DNA of 64,000 nt from the NCBI GenBank assembly GCA_020744225.1, contig JAGMWG010000007.1, positions 620,001 to 684,000 of the forward strand, read 5' to 3'. The stretch is from Paraphoma chrysanthemicola (Eukaryota > Ascomycota > Dothideomycetes > Pleosporales > Phaeosphaeriaceae). The translations under genes were made by a program, and so were the position numbers. Position 1 is the first letter of the stretch; each line of letters opens with the position of its first letter. This document shows positions 56,235 to 64,000 of this stretch, piece after piece. The notes under the pieces are model-generated. The model saw only the letters and a program-made list of their open reading frames with translations, ran no database searches and had not been told where the DNA came from.

Positions 56235-58833
56235 TCTTCGCCGCTAGGAATTGCAGTGCAAAGCCACCTGCCCTAGCCACCGTCGGCGCTAAATCAAAAC
56301 CAGGACTGGATGCTTGTCAGTGTTCATGGAAACGCAATCCAGGTCTGCACGACTCAAAGGATCGAAGTGCGTACGTATACGGACGAGGCTGCCTCTTCGT
56401 CGCGTCGGTGCTAGGAATTGCAGTGCAAGCGGAGGCGGGAAGTGGTTCCGTTGCATTCCTAAAAGAGACTTCGCCAAGCCGTACAACTTGACGTCTCGCC
56501 GGCGCTAGGAATTGCAGTGCTCCACGCCCATTTTTTGGCGGGCGTAACTCGGAATTTCCAATCACGCCACGAGATTTTTGTCTGCGAGTTTGAGTATAGT
56601 AATGACCATAAGAGTTCTATCCTGATATCTCTATGGATTGAAAATGAGACTTGTTGCGCTGCATGAGCACCTTTACACGCGGAATATGAATTATAGTGTT
56701 TGTTCCCGTGGTTGGTGATTTGTGTCAGAGCTAGTAGGTATTCCAGCACAAACACTCAAAAATTCATCACTGTCATTAGAGCAGGCTCCGATGTACAGAA
56801 TCGCTTGTGTGGGAGAATTCGCAGTGAAAACCACACATATGCGAGATCTTGTGGACCATGAGTGCTATTGGCCAGAGGCGAGATGTGTGGTGATTTGATA
56901 TTGGTCTCTTGGCATGCAAGACGTCTCCCCGACGCTAGCAATTGCAGTGCAGGAGCCGCCGGTCAGCCTTGGAACTCATGCTGCAAAGATGAAATTGAGC
57001 TGTTGGCCCCTCACCCATATGGCCAACTCTTTGACGCCAAGAACTACGGTGCATGCAGCCGCCGCTGCCTTGAAGTGGGCAAAAGCTCGCCGCTCACCCA
57101 ATCACAAGGCGTGTGTAGATAAACTTCACCCTCTCTGCTGCGCTAGAGATTGCAGTGCAATCGTTTTACTGCAGGTTTATGCAGCCTACCTGTACCCTCT
57201 CTCTAGCGCTTCGCGCTAGTCATTCTAGTGTGAGTCCAGGCAGCATTTGTTGGATGTAATTAGGTTGAGCTGCTCTTTCACGCGCGTCCTCTCTTCGACG
57301 ATAGACATTGCTGTGGCACTAGTACGATGGGTACTGATACGCCAGACCACAATCTATTAGACACGCCCGGAGCCAGTTCTACGGCGAGCAGTCCGGTTTC
57401 GTTAGCGCCCGTCTTGTTGACAGATTCGGTGCTACAAAGTAAATCAACGGTGGACGTTGTCGACGAGACCTTGGTGATCACTATGCAAATGGTGCTATGA
57501 ACTTTAGAAGTGTCCTGGCCGCGGAAGTCTTCTACTCTTTGTGTTTGGACTATTATTGTTACATTATGGAATTTTCATCATTCTCCTGACATCTCTTCGG
57601 CGTTATAGGCAGCAGTGCACTTCTAAATTGGTGTTGAATTAGCAGCATAGACTGCAGCCTTGTACATAGGTCGTCTCTTTGACGCTAGAAATTGCAGTGC
57701 AGTTGTCCGGGCGCTTGGTTAAGCTAGATGAGCCCGACTACCATCGTCTGGGATGCATGTCGCCAATGGAAACTCGGTATTGTGCATTTGCGACCCGTCT
57801 GTGGCGCTAGAGGTTGCAGTGCAGCTGGGCAGAACTGTTGTATAGAACTACTGGGCCGAACTATCGTTCCTGATTCATGAGCCCAACTCTTGTGCCTCAC
57901 CATTGTACACAACCAGGAGTTTGTGGCCCTCTTCCGCATTGTAGACCACAATTCAACCTTTTACGTTCACGATGCTAAAGTTGGTCAAGATCGAACGAGT
58001 CCTCGTTAACGCTTGACTCCACTGTGCGTGCAAGACACACCGTTCGTATCATTTGAAAACATCTCCCTTTGTACCTATGTAACAAGTAAATGGTCCAGAT
58101 TATTCACTCTTGGAGATCTCTCTCCAACGCTAGAGACTGCAGTTCAGGGATGAGCTGCTGCCTGAATCGTGCATATGCTGACACGTCACCCGATCACAGT
58201 GCCGCAGTAAGTCAGGTCTGACCTCTCTTCGGCGCTAGGAATTGCAGTGCAAGGGCCTCAGAGCCTCGTTTTCCGTCCAACTCAAAGCGGCGCAGCTGCA
58301 GCTTATGGTTCGAAATCCTCTTTCTTTGAAAATTCATGAGCAAATGCTCTGATCGGGCCAAAAGCTGGTTGGCTGGGATGAAGATATCACTTCGCACACG
58401 CTGATGCCTTTATGTTGTTCAGTGCAGGTGCTTGAAGAATTCGGGTCCGCTATACCTGAAGGTGGTTGTGAGACTTCACCACGCTGTCAGCAAGCTCACT
58501 TCTTGACGGCTACTGCAATTTCAGAGAGGCTGGTTCAACCATTAGGTATGTATGCGATTAGAACAACTATCTTGTGCGTCTCGGTCTCCACGGCATGGCC
58601 TATCTTCGCCATGAATGCTAGTGCAATGAAAAATCTGATTCCTAACCACGAGATCTTGACATTAGAACACCAGTTTGAGCACTGTCTGCCGAGTTTTTAG
58701 ATTTCACGGTTTTCAAAATGCACCAGCTCTTGCGCGCTAGCAAAAATAGTGCAGCTAATTTACGTGCATATGCACCAAAGGGAATCAGGCTGTCAAGCCT
58801 TGACGTCTCCCCGACGCTAGAAAATGCAGTGCA
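56235..58833 (+). repeat. Array of a ~30-bp interspersed motif, all copies on one strand
   Basis: At least fourteen copies share the left part TCTCTTCGGCGCTAG, sometimes preceded by GACG, directly followed by AATTGCAGTGCA. Good copies are at 56235-56260, 56397-56427, 56490-56520, 56920-56951, 57131-57159, 57671-57701, 57796-57823, 58221-58251 and 58802-58833. Worn copies are at 57025-57056, 57204-57231, 57287-57319, 57589-57619, 58116-58146 and 58727-58754, with faint ones near 58389 and 58601. Start-to-start spacing varies from about 75 to several hundred bp and spacers are mostly unlike. The right half has a dyad (TTGCA-G-TGCAA). No convincing gene overlaps. The array lies between TED1 and the RIP-altered retroelement. 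Its nature is unknown. Confidence 0.85.
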
Positions 58834-58891
58834 CGTGGAGGCTCATGTAAGGCCTGCGTCTCACGGAGCTCTTCGTGTCCCTATTACGTGC

Positions 58892-58940
58892 GTGCTAGCA
58901 CTATATAAGCCAAGGGATCGCTAGAGAACTCTCTAGCGAT
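58892..58940. other. Two perfect palindromes and a TATA-like box at the array/retroelement junction
   Basis: GTGCTAGCAC (58892-58901) is a perfect 10-bp palindrome and is followed by CTATATAAG. At 58917-58940 an 11-bp arm, ATCGCTAGAGA, pairs with its reverse complement across a 2-nt loop. Base composition changes abruptly just after. This could be the promoter/leader part of an LTR, but no second LTR is inside the window. Confidence 0.6.
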
Positions 58941-60240
58941 TCGTCTATCCTTACATAGAGACAATACATTCATATTTATCTACCTTAACGCTACTAGTGC
59001 ACTAATTAGCCTACTTATCTTACATTTAAATCGCTCTAACTCTATTAGTTGTACTAGAGCGTTTTACGATACTATAAGCGCCTAACCTCTACTAACAGAC
59101 TTGTACACTCTTAGTAGAGATGCCTCTAAGCCTTGCGCTGTTAAACCTAGAGATAATATTCTAATAAGAGAAACTCTGTATCTCTCTAGCAACTAGACGC
59201 TTACTCTAAGTGCTAATAGTTTAGAAAAAGAGAAGAACTCTTCTATTAAGCTAGAAGGCTCTAAAAGAAGTTAAAATAACTTATATAAGTCTAATACAGA
59301 CTATTAGATCTAAGAACTAGAGCTCTAGAAGAAATAGCAGCGCTAATATAATAAATTAAAGCGCTTAAAGAATTATTAACTCTAATATAAGGCTAGCGAC
59401 TACAGCACTATTCTAATAGACGTAGCTAGATTAGCTATTACTACTATACTTGTAGTAAGGCTAACTACTATACTTCTATAACTTAATCTACTAAAGAAGT
59501 ACAAGAAGTAAGATTGCGCTTAGTTTAACTACTAAAAGCGCGACTATAAGTATTACTTTAACTAGACTTCTTAGTTATTTACTATAGACTAATAAAAGAT
59601 TAATTTTAGAGAATAATATATCTCTAAACTCTTAAAGTTACTATAGAGCGCCTAAGTACGTAATAGAGTTACGCCTATAGTATATATAATAAGATTTAGT
59701 CTTATAAGAGCTACTAAGCTACCTATTCTAATAAGCTAGCTAACTTAGAAGGAGTTTAAAGAAGTTATACTTAATACTCTAGGCTTAAAGATAGAGCGCT
59801 ACTCTATTACCTACTTAGTCTTAAACTATAGACGCTAGAAGTAAAATAAGTCTCTTATAGAGCTTCTTAACGCTATACACTCTTTATAGAAGAAGTTATA
59901 GAAGAAGGTATTTAAAGAATATAAAGTTCTTTAGTATACCTTTACTCTACGTTAGAAGATCTAGAATAATCTCTTTTAAGTAAAAGATAAGAATAAAATT
60001 ACTCTTATATAAGTTAAGAATCTTACTAATTATTTATAGTAATAATTATACTATAATATACTTCTAAAACCTAAAAATATAAAGAAGAGAACTAGCTGTC
60101 TATATCTAACTACAGCTAGTAATCTAGAGAACTCTAAAACTTCTAAAAAGTAGAGAAAAGATTATATAGAATATTCTAGTCCTAAATAGACTAATTTAAC
60201 TCTAAAGAGTAAATTAGCATCTAATCTTACTTATATTACG

Positions 60241-60282
60241 TATTACTAATATAGAGAAGTAGAGTATAAAGTAAATGTATGC
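60241..60282 (+). pseudogene. Gag zinc-knuckle relic
   Basis: In this frame the CX2CX4HX4C spacing is preserved, but the first two Cys and the His positions now read Tyr (TAT) and only the last Cys remains. TGY to TAY and CAY to TAY are exactly the changes RIP makes on either strand. The element's gag would lie upstream, from about 59.3 kb. Confidence 0.7.
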
Positions 60283-61164
60283 ACTAATAAGAAGAAGATA
60301 GACTCTTTAGCTAAGAAGAACTAAATAGGAAAAGAAAAGAGGTTAAAGAGCTAAGCGCTCTTCTCTTTACTTATATTGCTTAACTAGAGTATAGCTTATA
60401 AGACCTAATAAGAGAAGCTATTAAATAAGCTAACTCTAGAGGTATACTAATAGTAATAATAAAAATTAGAACTTCTAATTACAAAAAAGCTCTAATTAAC
60501 TTAAATTTAGAACTAAATCTACTTTCTAGCTTCTTTGCAAAGAAACTAGGCTTAAAGATTAACTTTCTCTTTTTATTAGAGGTAGAGACTATAAATAGAA
60601 TAAATATATCTTTAGATAGTACTACTATAGTAGAGATTACTATTACTAATTTATAAGAGAAGATAAGATACTAACTAGTGTCTTTTATAGTGTATACACT
60701 ATAAAAGTTTCTTATTTATCTAGGCTTACTATAGATAGATACGTATAATCTAAAGTTAAACTTTATAGCTTAAAAAGTACTCTACTAGAGTAAAAAGATA
60801 AAGAATTAGATCTTAGTAGCTAAAGTAAGCTTAGAAGAGGTAGAAGACTTTAATAGAAGTATATAAGATCTAACTTTATACGTTTTTACGTGCTTAGTAT
60901 TAAGTATAAATAGAGGTAGCCTAAACTAGACTAATATAGGCTAACTACTCTCTTAATATTAAGAGTTTACTAATATTTACTTAGATAAGAATGCTTAAGA
61001 ACTTACTAAACACTTATAGTATAATCTAGCTATTAATTTAGTACTAGAAAGAAAACTACTCTACTAGCTTATATATAATCTCTCTTCTAGTAAGCTAGAT
61101 ATTCTTTAGAAGTACTTAAAGAAATACTTAGAGAGAGAGTAGATTTATTATTTAAGATTACTAG

Positions 61165-61560
61165 TAAGAGCTCTAATTCTCTTTATAAAGAAGAAGAATA
61201 GCTCTCTATATCTTTACGTAGACTACTAGAGCTTAAATAAAGTAACTATTAAGAATTAATATTCTTTACTCTTAATTATAAAATTCTTAGAGCGCTTAGT
61301 AGTAGCTAGATATTACTCTAAGTTAGATATATAAGATATATATTATAGAATCTAAATTAGAGAGAGTAATAAGTAGAAGACTGCCTTTTATACTAAATAT
61401 AGTTATTTTAAGTATATAGTAATATCTTTTAGTCTTATAAACGCTTCTACGTAATTCTAGACTTATATTAACTAAGTATTAGTAAGTTTAGTTAACGTAA
61501 TATGCATTATCTATTTAGATAATATCTTAATCTTTTTTAAGATAAAAGAAGAGTATATAG
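61165..61560 (+). pseudogene. Reverse transcriptase relic (Ty3/gypsy type)
   Basis: The frame retains LILFIKKKNSSLYLYVDY, SLNKVTIKN, then KTAFYTKYSYFKYIV and IIYLDNILIFF, recognisable as gypsy RT blocks despite several internal TAA/TAG codons. The catalytic Tyr-x-Asp-Asp box reads YLDN, a G-to-A change in TpG context that would itself inactivate the enzyme. Confidence 0.85.
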
Positions 61561-62209
61561 CTTATATTAAGAAGATACTATTAAGATTATATAAGGTAAA
61601 GCTGTATATAAAGCTTTTAAAGTGCAAATAGTACACTTAGTGTACTAAGTACCTAGACTATATTATTACGCCTAAAGATATCTATATAGATAAGAATTAA
61701 ATTAAGATAATTATAAAATAGCTAATACTACACACTATACGCAATATTTGTATATTTATAAGCTTTATAAACTACTATAAGTAGTTTATATATAACTTTT
61801 TAAAGTTAGTACTACTTCTAACTAAGTTAATCTAAAAGAGACTAGATTAAACTAAGAGTAGACGTACTTAAAAGTATAAAGAATTAGTTATAATTAGTTT
61901 AAGTAAAGAAGTAGAGGCTTCTTTTAGAGCTCTTAAGTAAGCTTTTATAGATATTCTTATACTAGTATATTAGGAACTAAGTAGAGAGATAAGAGTAGAA
62001 GTAGATATATCTAAAGAAGCTATTTATAGTATTCTAAGCTAACTTATACTCTAAGAAGGCCTAGATTAACCTAATTTAGAGATATAGAGGCTAATTAACT
62101 TCTATTTACGTAAGTTAATCTAAGCTAAGTATAATTATAATACTTATAACTAGAAGCTACTAGCTATAGTTAAAAGCTTAGAGTATTAGTAATACTATCT
62201 TAAAGGTAC

Positions 62210-62380
62210 GCAGTTTAAAATCTTAATAGACTATACAAATCTTAAATAGTTTATAGAGACTAAAACTTTAAACTACTAGTAGGTTAGAGCCTACCTAATA
62301 TTAACCTAGTATAATTTCTCTCTAGAGTACTACTCTAGAGCTATAAACTCTATAGATAGTCTCTTATAACGCTCTAATTA
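62210..62380 (+). pseudogene. RNase H relic
   Basis: Reads FKILIDYTNLK, a stop, FIETKTLNY, two stops, then VRAYLILT, a stop, YNFSLEYYSRAINSIDSLL. This matches the end of the gypsy RNase H domain in order and spacing, with stops at former Gln/Arg/Trp positions. Confidence 0.75.
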
Positions 62381-62879
62381 TATAGTAGAGACTTAGCGTC
62401 TTATATAGAAGTATAATTAGATCTTTATAGTACTTATATAAGACTTACTATATAATAAAGGCTTATAAGAAGTAGTATTAGTAAATATTATTATAACTTA
62501 TTTAAAAGGTAAGTCTAAGAATAAACTTAATCTATAAGAGGTAATATAAGCTTACTGTAATAAGGAATAAGCTCTACTATTCTTACTTATAGCTCTAGAA
62601 GAAGAAGTTAACTTAGAGACTAAGTCTAAGAACTCTTCTTCTTAAGAAGATAAGGTTAAGAATAGAATACTTCTAACTAGATTAATTTAACTTAAATTAA
62701 GATATTATACTCTTATTAATCTTAAAACTCTTAAGAAGAAATAAAGAGCTCTTAAAGAAGCTTATTATAACTCTATAGTAGATTACTTTAGTTTCTATAA
62801 GATACTTAAGAAAGTAAGGTGTTAGTATAAGTAGAAAGAGATAGTTAAAGAGGTTAATATATAGTGCTAAGCCTACTTA

Positions 62880-63700
62880 TACTATAAAAGAGCTACTAGT
62901 ATATAATATTATCTCTATAGATCTCTTACTTCTCTACTACTACTAGATAGAGTCTAAGAGAAGGTAATATTTAATTTTATTATAGACTTACCTTACTATA
63001 GCTAATCTAGATTAAATTATAATACTATAATAGTAGTTATTAATAGACTAACTAAGATAGTGTACTATATTCTAGCGTAAATAGACTAGAATAGTAAGAA
63101 CTTAGCTTACGTCTAGATACGCAAAGTTATCTAACTTTATAAGGTTCTAAAGTATATTATCTTAGATTAAGGTTCTTTAATAAACGCGAAGTATTAGAAG
63201 ATATTTAACTACTACTTAAATACTTATAGAGTTCTAATCTCTACTTACTACTCTAAGACTAATAGCTAAACTAAAAGATAGAACTAAACGCTAGAATAAT
63301 ACCTAAGAATCTACTATTTACTAGAATAGAATAACTAGGTATAATAGCTACTAATAGTAGAGTTTACCTATAATAATAGTATCTATACTACTATAAAGAT
63401 ATCTCTCTTCTAAGCTAATACTAGCTTAGACCTAAGAAGAGTAGATTAGTCTAATTTAAGTCTAAGTAAAGAAGAATTACTCTTAGAATATAAGATAGTA
63501 GTAAAGATAATTAATCTATAGTAGATTTATAAGTAGAATATTAAATTAGTAAATACGTATTAGAAATAATATACTAATAGAAAGAGAATACCTATCTTCT
63601 TTAAAGTAGAAGATAAGATACTACTATTTAATAAAAATATTAAATTATTAAGACCTAAAAAGAAACTAGATTAGAAATATATTAGACTAGAGATTATAGA
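62880..63700 (+). pseudogene. Integrase relic
   Basis: The frame contains FNFIIDLPYYS, NTIIVVINRLTKIVYYI, LKYIILD followed by a stop and GSLINAKY, and EFTYNNSIYTTIKISLF, then a C-terminal VEDKILLFNKNIKLLRPKKK block. These correspond in order to the catalytic core and C-terminal domain of a gypsy integrase. Many TAA/TAG codons interrupt it. Confidence 0.8.
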
Positions 63701-64000
63701 AGAATAAGTTAGCTTATTAGCCTTTAAAGTTAATATTCTAGGCCTCTAGAATATTTATTCTATCTTTTACGTCTTCTTATTAGAATCTTATAAAAATAAG
63801 ACTTTAATTTCTTACTTAAACGCTCTAATAGTAGATATTCTATAAAGTTTTAGTAATAATATATATAAGATAGAAAAGATTATTAAAAGAAGATAGAATA
63901 CTTTTAGAAGCTAGGAATACCTTATTAAGTAGAGAGGTTACTCTAAGAAGAAGAATTCTTAAAAACTTAGAAGCTTTATTTCTAGAAATACTCTATAGAA

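Larger units (their letters stand above)
58892..64000 (+). mobile_element. RIP-saturated Ty3/gypsy-type LTR retrotransposon, incomplete at right edge
   Basis: About 5.1 kb of very AT-rich DNA dominated by TA, with CA and TG dinucleotides nearly absent, the footprint of RIP (C:G to T:A, mainly at CpA). Protein relics read in plus-strand order: gag zinc knuckle (60241), protease-like block (about 60480-60700), reverse transcriptase (about 61165-61560), RNase H (about 62210-62380), integrase (about 62880-63700). The order RT-RNase H-integrase is that of Ty3/gypsy elements. Every frame is full of TAA/TAG, so the copy is dead. The start is set by the composition break; a complete 5' LTR and primer-binding site were not identified, and the 3' end lies outside. 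Confidence 0.9.

Noticed and set aside
58300..58325. GGTTCGAAATCC, similar to a tRNA B box
   Set aside because: No A box or cloverleaf could be formed around it; the spacing of the B box is also off by one base.
58404..58700. 98-codon ORF within the motif array
   Set aside because: Contains faint motif copies and spacer sequence without any protein similarity.
56235..58833. CRISPR array
   Set aside because: Spacers vary from about 45 to 400 bp, repeats are imperfect, there are no cas genes and the genome is clearly fungal.

Overview
The window is nuclear DNA of a filamentous ascomycete (Pezizomycotina), most likely a dothideomycete. The support is gene structure (introns mostly 46-72 nt, GTRNGT-type donors, CTAAC-like branch sites), HET-domain genes, an expanded lineage-type family with an 'LLRLPGELRN' signature, and a retroelement ruined by repeat-induced point mutation (RIP). 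The class assignment is inference; no species is claimed.

Region by region. 0-17.3 kb is an accessory block with ten copies of one F-box-like 'LPxE(L/I)RNxIY' family. Six copies read as intact, one (2184-3001) has a doubtful splice acceptor, and three are broken (left-edge copy, 5825-6594, 7909-8638). Most share a tiny first exon followed by a phase-2 intron. The block is interrupted by an ANCHR-like zinc-finger gene, a DsbA-like gene, a HET gene and a decayed AT-rich repeat. 17.6-38.4 kb is housekeeping: SIN3 corepressor, a cytosolic-type GH3 beta-glucosidase, class I myosin, polo-like kinase, an OPA3-like protein and a small unknown gene. 39-41 kb holds a broken HET gene. 42-56 kb is again housekeeping: a DUF3712-type membrane protein, a GPATCH11-like G-patch protein, ORC3, 3-hydroxyanthranilate dioxygenase with an apparent mitochondrial presequence, a CTR copper transporter, a soluble fumarate reductase fused to cytochrome b5, and a TED1/CDC1-type phosphoesterase.

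56.2-58.8 kb has no credible gene. It carries at least fourteen same-strand copies of a roughly 30-bp motif (left part TCTCTTCGGCGCTAG, right part AATTGCAGTGCA) at irregular spacing, the most unusual structure in the window. At about 58.9 kb the sequence changes abruptly to a RIP-saturated Ty3/gypsy-type element that runs off the right edge. Its gag zinc knuckle, reverse transcriptase, RNase H and integrase are still legible through dozens of TAA/TAG stops.

The housekeeping genes act in separate processes (chromatin repression, actin motor, mitosis, replication origin, NAD synthesis, copper uptake, GPI remodelling) and do not form a pathway cluster. Exon coordinates below were derived by hand from splice signals and reading-frame phase. 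Multi-exon models that keep phase throughout are the most reliable.
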